Assembly: GCA_015501605.1 (NCBI GenBank)
Contig: JADNRZ010000013.1
Span: 806,001 to 870,000, forward strand
Direction of reading: 5' to 3'
From: Panaeolus papilionaceus
Taxonomy: Eukaryota > Basidiomycota > Agaricomycetes > Agaricales
DNA length: 64,000 nucleotides
In this document: one piece after another, positions 45,868 to 56,780 of the stretch
Numbering within the stretch: the first letter of the stretch is position 1
Layout: each line of letters opens with the position of its first letter
Program-made: the position numbers and the translations under genes
The notes under the pieces: model-generated
Databases searched by the model: none
Told to the model about the DNA's origin: nothing
What the model saw: only the letters and a program-made list of their open reading frames with translations

Positions 45868-46190
45868 GGAGCCGTATTCTCCCCAACTGGCCCACCACGC
45901 CGATTTTACTAGAGCAGATGAGCATTTCGAAATGCATCGATGACCGTGCGGCCTCAGGGTATTCTTCCGCTGGTGTTGCGTGGGGACAGTGAGTAGGTTA
46001 ACCGGGTTCAACTGTAGTTATCGTTGGAACTGACGTCTATGCATCGCCCCAAAGGGAGTGCTGGTGTGGAAACGTTGCTTTTCCTCCTGGACAATCAACT
46101 GACTTCTTCGAATGTGACGTGCCATGCCAAGGTGCCGCAGATCAGCTGTGTGGAGGGTCAAACAGAATTCTCATTTACCACAAACTTTGA
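45868..46190 (+). pseudogene. WSC-domain relic
   Basis: Two blocks of WSC (cysteine-rich, carbohydrate-binding) domain homology. The first reads ILLEQMSISKCIDDRAASGY and then SSAGVAWG, ending near 45989. The second, from about 46026, reads VYASPQRECWCGNVAFPPGQ, then FFECDVPCQGAADQLCGGSN, and closes with RILIYHK before a stop. The Cys spacing (ECWCG, PC, LCGG) is that of the WSC C-terminal half. The blocks would be joined by an intron starting at CA|GTGAGT, but the phases do not fit and no start or upstream exon is visible. It looks like a remnant of a secreted or membrane WSC protein. Confidence 0.7.
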
Positions 46191-46294
46191 GCGTCCTGAT
46201 GTACAAAATTTGGGGTACCGTTTATGAACCCAATATACATAAAATACAACTTCAGATGATGCTACGACTGGTTACAACTAACTTACTCCACAGT

Positions 46295-48238
46295 TTAAGT
46301 GTAAGTATCGTCAAACCGCCATGTATGATCGGTTTCTTCGTCGAGTCCTTTCTTCGGCGATAGCAAAACATCGGGGTCCGTCCATAATTTGGCATTATCT
46401 TCGTACAACGATTGCCATGTGTATGATATGTCCAGGTAAATGTCAACCCCAACTCTTCTTCCAACTGATTCGGCATGACGAGGAACTTCGACCGAGAGAT
46501 CAACAGGTTCAAATTGGTGACTTTCCGAGCCTATTCCAGGATGTCCATCCAATATTAGTGTCACGAACTCCAATGAGGCGCAAGGGTAGTGCCGAGAAGA
46601 TGAGGGACTGGGGGGATGGATTCGCTCTTTGAGGAATTTCAATAAAGAATGTGGGTTTTCGTCCTCTCCAACCTTCATCGACGCAGTGAAAGATTTAAGA
46701 TTGGGCAAGACTCGTTGCGTTTTGCAACTATCGCTATACCCTGATGCTTCTCTGTTATCGGGTACTCCACGACTTTGTTTTGATAGAGATAGAAGACTGT
46801 TTACACATGCGCTCCGCATGGGGAATAATGTCTTTGATGACATGGCTTTCATGTGTTTCCGGTCCCTGGAAGACATATAAGCAGAAGCGAAAAAGCTGTT
46901 GTCGAAAACGAGGTGTGTGATGGTAGGGACAGATTTCACGATATCTAGAAAAGCGGTTTCACCTACGCCACCAGGGCTGAAGGTAAGTTTATCGAGTGAT
47001 TTACAGCGTAAGAGGAATGGTGCCATAGTGAATGTAAAGTCCATCTCACTTCCCAAGTGGAAGCTGAGTTCAACCAATGCAGGTGCATCGAGTAGGCTGA
47101 ACAAGCTATCGTGTGTGTGACCCTCGCCTTCGATTACCAAGCTCCTCAGTTCGGGAAGCAGAATCATCGTAGAATTTAGGTTGGGGCGCAGAGGTGACCA
47201 CGCTGGGGTAACCGATAGATGGCAATGGTGTAGAGAAGGGCAACAACGGAGGATATCAGCTATAATTTGACGATATGTAGGGAAATATAATGAAAGGCTG
47301 GAGAGCATTGAGCAGCGGATCAGTGAGTTTTGTAGAGAGTCCTGCTGTGCGGAGATGTGGAGGTGATGGAACCCTGTATGAATCTCACGCAAGGCAGGAA
47401 GGGAAAGCCATGCATCCAGGGGATTAAGTTTGGCAGGTGCTAATCGCTGGTAGTGTGGGGTGTCGACAAAGTGTGTGATACCCCACGAGTCGTCCTCGAC
47501 GATCCGCAGGCTACGCAGAAGTGGGACGGTTCTCTGATTTATATCGAGCATGTCGAAGAGCGTATTAAGTGAGTATTTGGTCATAGAAATTTCCAGGGCT
47601 TGCCAGCGAAGGGAATGATCAACTAAAGCTTGGAGTGCCTCGCGTTCGATATGATGTGACTCCTTGCCAATGGATTTGATGATCACACCTTTCAGAGAGA
47701 TGGACAAGGGGAGGTTACCAGAGCGAGATAGCCAGGTCTTGATTCCTGCCAATCGAAGTTGCCATCGGTGACTGAACTGCTGATTTGGGTCATATTGCCG
47801 TTCAGTCACGCTTGATTGAAATGCGACATGAAGCTTTGTCCAAAGCTTTGGGGACGAGATTGCCACAGTTCTCCATTTTCGACAGACAAGGGTCAACACA
47901 AGAGGTGGTGTGGAGGTAATAGGGATAGGATTGCGATGGGTAGGAAGACAGTGATAAAATATTTCTCCCAAAACATCGTCAGGTAGCCGTCTAATTGGGG
48001 CGAAGACGGGATCAAATGAGCAAATAAACTTTTCAAGCTTCTCCTGCTGCTTATGTAGCGTCGCCAACGTCAAGCGAAGCACAGCGATTGTCCCTTTGAT
48101 GTCCCGCAATTTATCGTGCCAACAAGATAAATCACTTTTAATTTGGAGGACTGTAGAATCAGGAAGTTCGTCATTCCCAAAGAGCGCCTCTGGAAGCCTG
48201 GAGGCGGCGCCAGTAGACTGCGTCGTCGTGATGTTCAT
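46295..48238 (-). CDS. F-box protein (647 aa)
   Basis: A single long exon, unusual in this intron-rich window but common for agaric F-box genes. An N-terminal helical region (DLSCWHDKLRDIKGTIAVLR and so on) probably forms a coiled coil. The F-box follows at about residues 83-130 (IRRLPDDVLGEIFYHCLPTH ... LVLTLVCRKWRTVAISSPKLW). The rest is Leu-rich with irregular repeats, as in substrate-binding parts of SCF adaptors. Large expanded families of this kind occur in mushrooms. It should recruit an unknown target to SKP1-cullin. No frame damage is visible. Confidence 0.85.
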   Translation of the reverse strand: MNITTTQSTGAASRLPEALFGNDELPDSTVLQIKSDLSCWHDKLRDIKGTIAVLRLTLATLHKQQEKLEKFICSFDPVFAPIRRLPDDVLGEIFYHCLPTHRNPIPITSTPPLVLTLVCRKWRTVAISSPKLWTKLHVAFQSSVTERQYDPNQQFSHRWQLRLAGIKTWLSRSGNLPLSISLKGVIIKSIGKESHHIEREALQALVDHSLRWQALEISMTKYSLNTLFDMLDINQRTVPLLRSLRIVEDDSWGITHFVDTPHYQRLAPAKLNPLDAWLSLPALREIHTGFHHLHISAQQDSLQNSLIRCSMLSSLSLYFPTYRQIIADILRCCPSLHHCHLSVTPAWSPLRPNLNSTMILLPELRSLVIEGEGHTHDSLFSLLDAPALVELSFHLGSEMDFTFTMAPFLLRCKSLDKLTFSPGGVGETAFLDIVKSVPTITHLVFDNSFFASAYMSSRDRKHMKAMSSKTLFPMRSACVNSLLSLSKQSRGVPDNREASGYSDSCKTQRVLPNLKSFTASMKVGEDENPHSLLKFLKERIHPPSPSSSRHYPCASLEFVTLILDGHPGIGSESHQFEPVDLSVEVPRHAESVGRRVGVDIYLDISYTWQSLYEDNAKLWTDPDVLLSPKKGLDEETDHTWRFDDTYT

Positions 48239-49009
48239 TTATTTCTGGAGTTCAGAGTTTGAGTGTGTCCTACACTTGGGCAGAGCCAGATCGAACCACT
48301 GCAGCTGGTTTAGATTGATGATACCGATATCGATGAAATCCTGTTCAACTCCGAGTCAGTCATCAAGTATAAAACTTTGCTAAAGTTCTCTTACTGCTGG
48401 AACCTGCAGGCTGGTCGTGACGGTTATGTGTCAAAACGGCGATTCAACTTTCAACATCGTCCTGACTTTCTGCTGTAACTTTTCTCACGTCGTCGTAATC
48501 TCGGTCCCCCATCCTCTCCCGCGAGTTACCCTTTCTGGGTGCCTCCGCGTGAGATGGGACACAGTCCGCGAGCTCAAGAGGACGTTGCGTTCGTCGTTTC
48601 AACTCGCCTACGATGCGTTTCCCATCTGCATTCGAATTGCCCCTATTCATACTCGACTTTTGCATCGTCGCCCGTAATAATATATTCAGCCTCATATCAG
48701 CCTAAATTTATATTATAAATTGTTATAATTATAAATCACAGGCTTTATGAGTCATTTATTTGAATTTTTATGGAAAAATAATTATCTTCAAATCTAGATA
48801 TGCATAAGATCGCACACCATATCATGGTTAATACCACAACAACATAATTCTTTGTGTACTTAAGACTAAGGCACCCAAAAAGGACTACACGGAGTCGATG
48901 AGTTGTTTGGTCATCGCATTTGTCTTGTTTTTTTTCAAAAAGGAAAATCGTTTTGAGGTAGATTCATGCAAAATGTACGTCTAAAGGAGAATATGAGCAC
49001 TCTGCTAGT
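48239..49009. other. Intergenic, AT-rich part
   Basis: Upstream of the F-box gene and 3' of the isochorismatase-like gene. A very AT-rich stretch at about 48690-48790 contains TATTATAAATTGTTATAATT-like sequence. No gene seen. Confidence 0.4.
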
Positions 49010-50314
49010 TTAGTTTTTCTTCTGTACTGCTGGTATTATACCAGTTGAATTTGCTCGCCATCCATTGAGGGAGGCGTTGAAGTCAACCATCCCAGTAGCG
49101 CTCGATGGAGAGGTAGTGGCCGATATATCATCCACAAGAATGACATCGTACCCCTTATAATAGGAGCTAAATAAGATGTGTGTTAGTGTCAGCGGGGCCA
49201 TTGATGCGTCGAGTAATCGAGGCTCCTAAGCGTGATGCACTCACTCAAGCAATGTCCCCCAGACACATTGATCGACATTGACGCCCCCGAAGAAAATAGT
49301 CGTCATGCTGTTGTCTTCCAGCCATGTCTGCATTGGGGTACCAGGGCCCCACATCCCCGACAGCCGGTCTTTGGTTCAGGATAACGAGTGTAAATGATAG
49401 ATTGAAGCATAATTGACAAATTCTCACTTTTATTGAAATAAAAGTCGGTGCCAGCTGCAACGCCCTTAACTTGCTCATCGAATAATGGACCCCATCTTTG
49501 TTCGGGTTGATTGTGAAGGGGTCGAGAGGCTGATACTAAAGAGGACTCACGGTTGAGCATTCCAACTTCCCCGCATGAGCGTCCTGCCAACCTGAATTGT
49601 AGTATTTTGACCGCGAGTGCTCGAAGTCGCACCGACTGACGGGTCGTCTTTCGGTACCACTATAGTGCCCATGTCGCTCCCAAACGAGGTGGCCGATGTC
49701 CCATCCCGAGAAAAGCCTTTAATGAAGGCTGGTGGCATTCGAAGCACTGGAAAAGAGAACACCATTTTCAAATCAGTCATACTTTTGTCAACTCGAGTAT
49801 GCCTATCGAGGGCGTACAATCGAACTCGGTGAGCCCCCAATTTGTCCAGAGAACAGCCATGCCTGCTGCGCGAAACGCGTTGATCATATTCACAGTAGCA
49901 GCTATGTAGATCATAAATCTCAATAAACCAACTGACCACGAATGGTAAATTTGCCTGACTTACGAACGACAGCCCGACCCTTAGGATCACCGTTCAGGCT
50001 CTCATGGAGGAAGAAGTTCTGCATATCGATGATAACCATGGCTGTTGTATTCGGTTGAACAACAATCGGTCCCCCGGAGGTCATGGGTATGGTGATAGCC
50101 CCTGCCGTGTTTCCCCTGGTAAGCTTCACAATAATATGAGTACCTATGATAGAGTTCATCTTCAAAATGAGTGGAGAAAACTTACATCCCAGCCACCGGA
50201 TGGCATTTTCCTCCAGAAATCAAACGAATTTCCGAGCACTTGTGGGTCGCCATTCTGCGCGCTTACGAAGGTAGGGAGAAGAAAGAAGAGGGTGGCTAAT
50301 GTCGAAAGTCTCAT
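49010..50314 (-). CDS. Secreted isochorismatase-like (cysteine hydrolase) family protein (305 aa)
   Basis: Exons 50314-50186, 50123-49964, 49901-49818, 49746-49551, 49495-49428, 49368-49245 and 49166-49010. The N-terminus MRLSTLATLFFLLPTFVSAQ is a good signal peptide. Domain signatures: MVIIDMQNFF with the catalytic Asp (near residue 76), AVLWTNWGL, GVAAGTDFYFNK, and the nucleophile Cys in FFGGVNVDQCVWGTL (near 247). These match the isochorismatase/nicotinamidase-like hydrolase fold. The acceptors of exons 2 and 5 were chosen by frame and motif continuity (QPWGPLFDEQ). A secreted form suggests an extracellular or secretory-pathway substrate; which one is unknown. Confidence 0.85.
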
Positions 50315-50863
50315 TTGGGGCACAAATGGCAGACGAAGAGACCTACCATCGAATTATATATCCCTGAACGCTGCCCTGGCAGCTGAGAGCCTAGATAAGG
50401 CGTCCACGTAGATAGCATAAATAGGGAACACTTCTAAATCAAACAGGTTCTTTGGGTCCTTCGAAAGCTGTCTTATGACTTAATATGCCCCTGTTTTCAC
50501 TGGGTGTTGCACCTGGAGAGATCACACGGGATGCTTATTTTTGTCTAAAGATTGCAGAACATTAGAAAAATAGGCTGCGATGCTTCTCTGGTGAGATGCT
50601 CGGCCCGAATGTGTCTAATAATTACCTTGGTCATTGAATAAATCACTGGATCTTGATCGTGTTGTGCGTTCAATTTGAATTTTGGTTCAAAGCTGGGTTC
50701 TTGATGGATACGGTGACGGAATATTTAAATAACTTGTAGGTAAGTTACTTTAAAGAGCGTATAATGATGTACAAGCACCCAAAGGAGGTACACCTTGGTA
50801 GAGTTACAGGCAATAACAACAATACTGGATGGACAGATACAACAACATCGAACAAGCAGGACA
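50315..50863. other. Intergenic region, no gene seen
   Basis: Promoter side of the isochorismatase-like gene and 3' flank of F2. Confidence 0.4.
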
Positions 50864-52056
50864 CTACGCTACATATGGCGGAAGCATAGCTTCGTCATTC
50901 GTACTTGCAGGTGGTCGACCCTCGTCTCCGTAGTGTCGTTTCTCGTTGGCACTGGGCTGATGTTGCGAGAAAGGCGCACTGAAAGTCGATGCCGTCGACA
51001 ATGTTACAGCTGAGTTGCGATGAGATCCATAAGACGTGTTTAGCGGCACTACAGGTTTAAAGGTTGCTAACGACTCTTCTCGATCCGATGGTTGATGAAA
51101 GGGTTGAGGGGTATATGGGTCCGCAGCCAGCATTTGACGTTTCTCGTTTGCAGATATCTGGCGCCGTCTCCGACGTTTGCGCAAAAAGAAGAGCAAAATT
51201 CCTACAATCAGCACAAACAGCAGTAAAGATGTCGCTACTGCAATAATCATTGGAATTTGGTTTGAGCCTTTGTGTCCTTGGTTTGAGGTGTCATCGTTGG
51301 CGTTTATGGTCGTCGGTTGATAAACAGAGGCTGAAAATGTGGACGAGGATGCACTCTGGACGGAAGACTGATCTGGAAGTGAACTCGACCCGCTGCCGGA
51401 TGGTAATGGTGTTGTCTGAGAGGATGGTATACTGTTTGTCGTTGAGGGTTGAATGGTAACTGTGACGGGGGCGACACTTGTTGGGACTGAGCTTTGAGGT
51501 GTAGAAGGATGTGAGGAGGACGCTCCTGCGCTAGTACTAGGTGATGAACTTCTTGGGGTTGCTGAGCCGTCTGATTTAAGAATTTGGGCAGTTCCTCCGT
51601 TGGCTTGTATGGTGAAACCGTCCAACAAGCAAATATCATTGCTGACCATATTAACCATCGTTAGGACGTGCTCTCCAAGCGGAAGCTGAGGTGACTGGTA
51701 ATAGGTTACATATTGAAAATCTGGGGGATCTGCTGGGGAGTAGGTGAATGGCTGGCCACCGTCAATTGTGAACTGAATAACAAGAGCTTGGTTGTGGCTC
51801 CCTCTGATCGGTTGCAAGCCTCCTGAAACGGTGATAGATGTACCTTGATAATTTAAAAATGGTCATGATTAGCACAAGAGTAAAATTCTACCCATGTATT
51901 GGTAAACATACCAACAAAGCGAGCAACCTTTGAGTTTCCAGCTGTATTTGACCAGCTGATTGTTCCCTGGTATGCAAGTGGACCATACTGCTGCTGTACC
52001 CACCCTCCGTTGGTGAATAGATTTGAGTCCCCATCATCAACCCGAATGGTTGACAT
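50864..52056 (-). CDS. Membrane protein F2, Ser/Thr-rich single-pass with C-terminal LPPYVA (374 aa)
   Basis: Exons 52056-51912 and 51843-50864, with the intron at the same place and phase as in F1 (after the ARFVG strand). N-terminal module: VDDGDSNLFTNGGWVQQQYG, GTSITVSGGLQPI, YYQSPQLPLGEHVLTMVNMV. The stalk is Ser/Pro/Thr-rich. The membrane span lies at about 246-269 (IIAVATSLLLFVLIVGILLF), followed by RKRRRRR and a tail ending in LPPYVA. No signal peptide. Despite strong divergence in the stalk, the last six residues are identical to F1, which points to a selected C-terminal binding motif. Confidence 0.8.
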
Positions 52057-52693
52057 TAATAAAAGAGGAAATTAAAGGAGTGTGGTTTGTCCAGAACGGA
52101 CGTGCTGAGGGACTGCTTGAAAGCGGGGGCGCGAGCAGCGGTCGCGGGCTGGTTTGGGGAAGTCTTGGACGTGGAAAGAGAACAGAGTTATTACGAAACA
52201 CTTGAAATGTATGGAATATCCTTGTGAGAATGTCGATGAGGACGGACCTCACCTCGTCAAAATGAGTAGTATGCCAAATCCAATTGTTGCAATTCATCCA
52301 CTGGCATCATGATCATCAAGCCTCTTGAAACTAACTTTTAATAAGTTCACGCATACATGTCAATCCTCCACATTTATGAGCTAGGAGAGTCTACGACGGT
52401 GCTAAATAGAGATTCGAATCATGGGGAGACGAACTCTCCGCATCGCTAAACCCTGTGTTCATCCTGTCACTGATTCTAAAATAAAGTACTCTGACGCAAA
52501 ATCGCATCCGAGCAAGGCACTTCATCACAACGTGACTGTGACTGGCAACTCGCAGAAATCTCTCCTCCTTTTGATCAAGCGTTTTAAAATTGATGGCCAA
52601 GGAGTCAAGGACATACTCTGGTACTCTGAAGGCCCCATACAGATTGAATACTAATTTAAATACAATAGAGATGCTCGTGGTAATAATACACAT
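52057..52693. other. Intergenic region, no gene seen
   Basis: Between the start of F2 and the 3' end of pseudogene F3. Confidence 0.4.
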
Positions 52694-53853
52694 TTAAGCA
52701 TCATAGGGTGGCAATCTTACTCTGGCGTCCACCGCGTTTGTGGGCGTCTTCGCGGCCTCTCGTCCGGACTCCACGGATTGATCTTTCTCATCAAATGCTT
52801 TCTGATCCGCTGCAAGCCTGGGAGGGTTGCGCACCCCTATCGTTGATAGTCGTAGTTAATGATGTAGATGAATTATTCTTCGCTTCGAATGGTGGTTCAA
52901 ACGATTCATCGACTCGGAGCTTCTTAGGAGAGGGAAGGTTTAAGTCGGACGGGATGTAAGGATTGAGGATTGCTTCCATCATTTGATGCTTCTGTCGGCG
53001 CTTGTGTGCATAGAGCACCAGACGGCCAATCAGGAGCATAAGAGCCAATATCCCGCCTACAGTTCCTGCGATGGCGCGCTTGTCGATAGTGGTATTTGAA
53101 GCACTGGCAGATGTATTGTGAAAGTTTATGGTAGTAGGTGCGGGGCACCCAGACGCATTTTGATCAAGGGAAGTCGGGCCCAATCCTTCCTCTGTTGATG
53201 ACGTTAGTGTCGCTTTAAATGTAGGCCGCATTTTTGCAGTTTGACTGAGTGTCGAGTTCGGGGTGAGGGAGAGCTGAGAGACAGAAATTTTCAATGTTGC
53301 TGTGATAGTGCTAATGAGCGTGGTGGTGGGTAAAGCTGGGGGAGTGCTATTGGGGGCAGTGTTAGTCGAATTTTGTGGTATCAAAGCCCCATCAGACAAA
53401 AGAATCTGTGGTGTGCCCCCGTCCACAGATTGGATGATGAAGTAATCGAGCCAAATGAGATCTTCATCGACCATGTTCATCATCGAGAGTACGTGCTCTC
53501 CCATGGATAAACTGGGAGACGGATAGTAAGGAACAGTCGCATAAAATGGTGGTGAAGCAGGCGCATAAGTGACAGGCGGGCCGTTATCGATACTGTATTG
53601 AGAGTCAACTAGTCAAGCGCGGCACTTGGTGTGTTGGCGTATTCCTGTAAGCCTGGATGTACCTAATGGCGTGTAAGTCAGGAAGTTTCGTCAATCAGTG
53701 AAAATTGGATCGTAGCTTACTCACAAATCGAACGATTTTCATGAAACCCTTTGTCTTCGTTTTAAACGCGTCAGCAGAGAGCTGTTGATCCCAAGTCCCG
53801 CTACTGAAAATGAATGGATGGCCATCGTCTATGTCGATGTGTTTGGTGGACAT
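52694..53853 (-). pseudogene. F3: frameshifted member of the LPPY-tailed membrane protein family
   Basis: The first exon is intact (HIDIDDGHPFIFSSGTWDQQ ... MKIVRF). The second exon begins with a deletion: GTSITV is missing, only GLQEYANTPSAALD remains, then a stop near 53615. Homology resumes in another frame (QYSIDNGPPVTYAPASPP, YYPSPSLSMGEHVLSMMNMV). A stalk and membrane span (GTVGGILALMLLIGRLVLYA) follow. The frame ends at 52791, but the third frame carries on to AKTPTNAVDARVRLPPYDA with a stop at 52694. So a second frameshift near 52815 separates the protein from its family C-terminus. Either a recent pseudogene or assembly errors. Confidence 0.7.
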
Positions 53854-54515
53854 CGCAACTTTTAAAGTCATAAAAGGGAGCGTCAGGTAAATGAATGTAG
53901 ATAAATCTGCACGGCCCCTGCGCAAGAAGATAGTTGTTTAATAGAAAGAAAGCATTGCTGTAGTTAACAATGGATTTGGAAGGACTTATACTGCTTCGAG
54001 CGAGGATAATAATACATTGGCGTCGATATTGATGAGGTGGTGATGTGGCCTTTGTGGGTCCCATTGCAGGCTGTACGTGGGTGCGGATGTGGGATTCCTA
54101 GCTCAAAGCCAAGATACTTATCGCAAATAGCATTATCTACTACAAGACGAAAGATGGGAAACCATTCAGATCCTATTGCACGTCCCCATCATGACGCAGA
54201 GGACTACTTGGTACTGCTTTAGGGTATATGTATGCATAACAAGGAGATGAGGTGAAAATGTAGGTTGTGGCAATGTCGTGTCGATGTCTGCCTGAGTTAT
54301 GCACAGACTGTTATTTTTGAATTGCTATCTTGATGATTTTTGGATGATGAATGCCTCCTTTCAAAAGATTGGATGACTCAGTTGACATTTGGAAGGACGA
54401 ACACCCATGCGACGACTACTTCAGAGCCTTGTGATCAATCCAATCAAGCCAGCTTTTCTGAAGCAGGAGATACAACAGGGTACAGACTCGAATTACTTTC
54501 ATTGAATGACTTCGA
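53854..54515. other. Intergenic region, no gene seen
   Basis: Upstream of F3 and 3' of SDR-E. Confidence 0.4.
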
Positions 54516-56082
54516 TCAATCCTTCTGCGACTCAAACAATTTCCTCTCCTCGAAATACTCAACTGTATCCCGAATCATGTCTTCCATACCTATGTATTTC
54601 ATCCCAAGAATCCGCTTGCTTTTCTCCGCGTTATAGATGATGGATATATCTCCCTTCGATGCAGGATACCCAATGGGCATGATCCCCTCCTTGACGAATG
54701 AAGGACGGAGGGTGTTCACTATATTGCCTGTGCAACCAGGGAAATATTAGACCATGACAACACCCAGGCGGAGGACTTACGGTTTTGTTGCCAAGTGGCG
54801 GGTTCTATGAATTTCAAATGTTCATCTCGACATAGATGTGATATCTAACGAAGCTATTCACGCACCTGACGATATAATAATCCGTTGGTTGGACGCTGCC
54901 TCGGTCTCCAAAGCCAAAACATGGGCCTTTGCTACATCTTTGACGTGGACAAAGCAATGAGACGAAGTCAACATGCTCTCTGGTCGCTCAGTGAATATAT
55001 TGTGGTACCACGCGTTTAACGATGAAGGAAGGTCAGTCGCCTTCGAAACGTCTTGGAAGGCAGACTGTAATGAGAGGTTTTAGTCAGCGGGATGCGTTCA
55101 ACATTCATATGAACGGCATTACCCCAAGAATCTAATGAAGGTTGAACGGATCAGTTCGCAATCGTCTGATTTTATTATTGACCAGCTTACAATGGGCGGG
55201 TTTAAGGTGACCAAATCCCATCCAATCTCAGATTTGTGTTCGTCGTACCACTTCCACGCCCCTATTATTATCCAATGCGAAATTCGAATGGAAGAAGTCA
55301 ATGTACTTTCTTTCATCCTCACCGTTAAGCTTACCTTGCTCAGCAAGGACCTTCGCAGCCCGATACTTATGAATCTCAACTGCGTCCTTGCCTTTTTCTC
55401 TGACAATATCAACCCAGACGTTTCCCCAGTCATTTTCGTCCAAGATTCTTGGAGCATTCGTGCTTCCCGGGGCAACATTTTGCATGATAGCACCGCAAGA
55501 GGAAGTTATCACGATGCGTTTGATACCCGACCTAAAACAGCAGCGTAATGTTGATTTATTCAGGGGCACGAGATGAATATCCTTACCCGACTTTAAGTGT
55601 GCTTTTCAATATTCCCAAGGTACCCTCGACGGCGGGTTTGATAAATACTATTTCGTAAATTATTGAATATGTTATTGGCGAGCACGACAAAACCGTGACT
55701 TGCCGTTTGGATCGTCGCCCTCAGGATTAAGTGGGGACGCCATATGTTGAATAGCAACAATGCCTTTGAGCGCTTCATCGAACGCTCCTTCCTACATGCA
55801 AAGCAAAGGATACGATTTAGAATCCCGGCAAACATCAGTTCACGATCAGCGTTCGACGTTTGATGACCGCACCTTGGTAATATCGCCAACTACGATCCAC
55901 TCAAACCTATCCCCAAACCCTTCGAATTTCTTCTTCATCCACCGCCCCTTTTGCTCCGACCGAACGGTACCTCGAACTGAGAATCCCTCATCGAGAAGCG
56001 CTTTGATAACCCACATAGCCACAAACCCATTCGCACCTGTGACAAGGATTTTGTTGGACGCTGCTGGAGACAGGGTGGGCAT
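54516..56082 (-). CDS. SDR-E: NAD(P)-dependent extended short-chain reductase (356 aa)
   Basis: Exons 56082-55873, 55791-55704, 55647-55587, 55531-55335, 55261-55191, 55131-55123 (9-nt micro-exon, Ile-Leu-Gly), 55064-54866, 54804-54781 and 54727-54516. The second intron has a GC donor (ACG|GCAAGT). Motifs: ILVTGANGFVAMWVI, SSCGAI, and YRAAK, which still fits YxxxK. It keeps the intron after exon 3 that SDR-C and SDR-D lack, while its micro-exon residues are those of C and D, so it is intermediate between the two subgroups. Transcribed head-to-head with GTPase B. Confidence 0.9.
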
Positions 56083-56780
56083 CGTGCTTTCGAGTGCCTT
56101 GTAATGATATGGTGGTGGTTGAGGTTAAAGAAGAGTTTGGGGCGAGAAGATGCCCTCGATGCTTATATACATGAGGAGCGTGAAGAAGCGTGTTATTTTT
56201 AGACTCTGATGCCCATATCGCTGTGATCATCCACCTGAACGGCTTGACCAGAGCACACAGAATTGCGCGGCGTGATCAAACCCGTTAATAGCACAATAAT
56301 TGGATTTTCTGAAGGTGCAAATATAAGAAATATAAGCCCTTCGGGCCATCGAAAAACTCGGATCGAAATGCAAGGGAAAGCAGTTTGAAACGATGGGGTC
56401 GTAGACTGTTCGAAGTGCGCTGAGTAACACACGATGGCATTCCTTGATATTCAGGCTGATTTAGTTCAATATCATCATCTCAACTGAGCTGAGCAAGCAT
56501 CATGGGTCCGGATCCCTGTGAGCCCCACCTATCAGCGATAATTAAACGGTGATGCGACACGTGGGGTACAGACATCAAGGGTTTCCGTCAATGTTATCAA
56601 GAGAAACTTAGCCTTCATCGTCGTCCACATACTTGACTGAAATCTGGGTTTTATGCCATTTCTAGCCTAACATGTCATTTTCAGGACGCGTAGGTAGTAA
56701 CCGATGTATCAAGGAAGCCAGCATCAAGCCCACTTCAGTCGAGCACATAGACAATAAACGAGATCGCATCGTCCTGTGAG
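56083..56780. promoter_or_regulatory. Divergent promoter region SDR-E / GTPase B
   Basis: 700 bp between outward-reading starts. GTATATAAG on the minus strand at 56162-56170 lies about 80 bp before SDR-E. Confidence 0.5.

Noticed and set aside
48690..48790. AT-rich block as a replication origin or centromeric sequence
   Set aside because: Only about 100 bp long and lying between ordinary genes; AT-richness alone does not support such a call.
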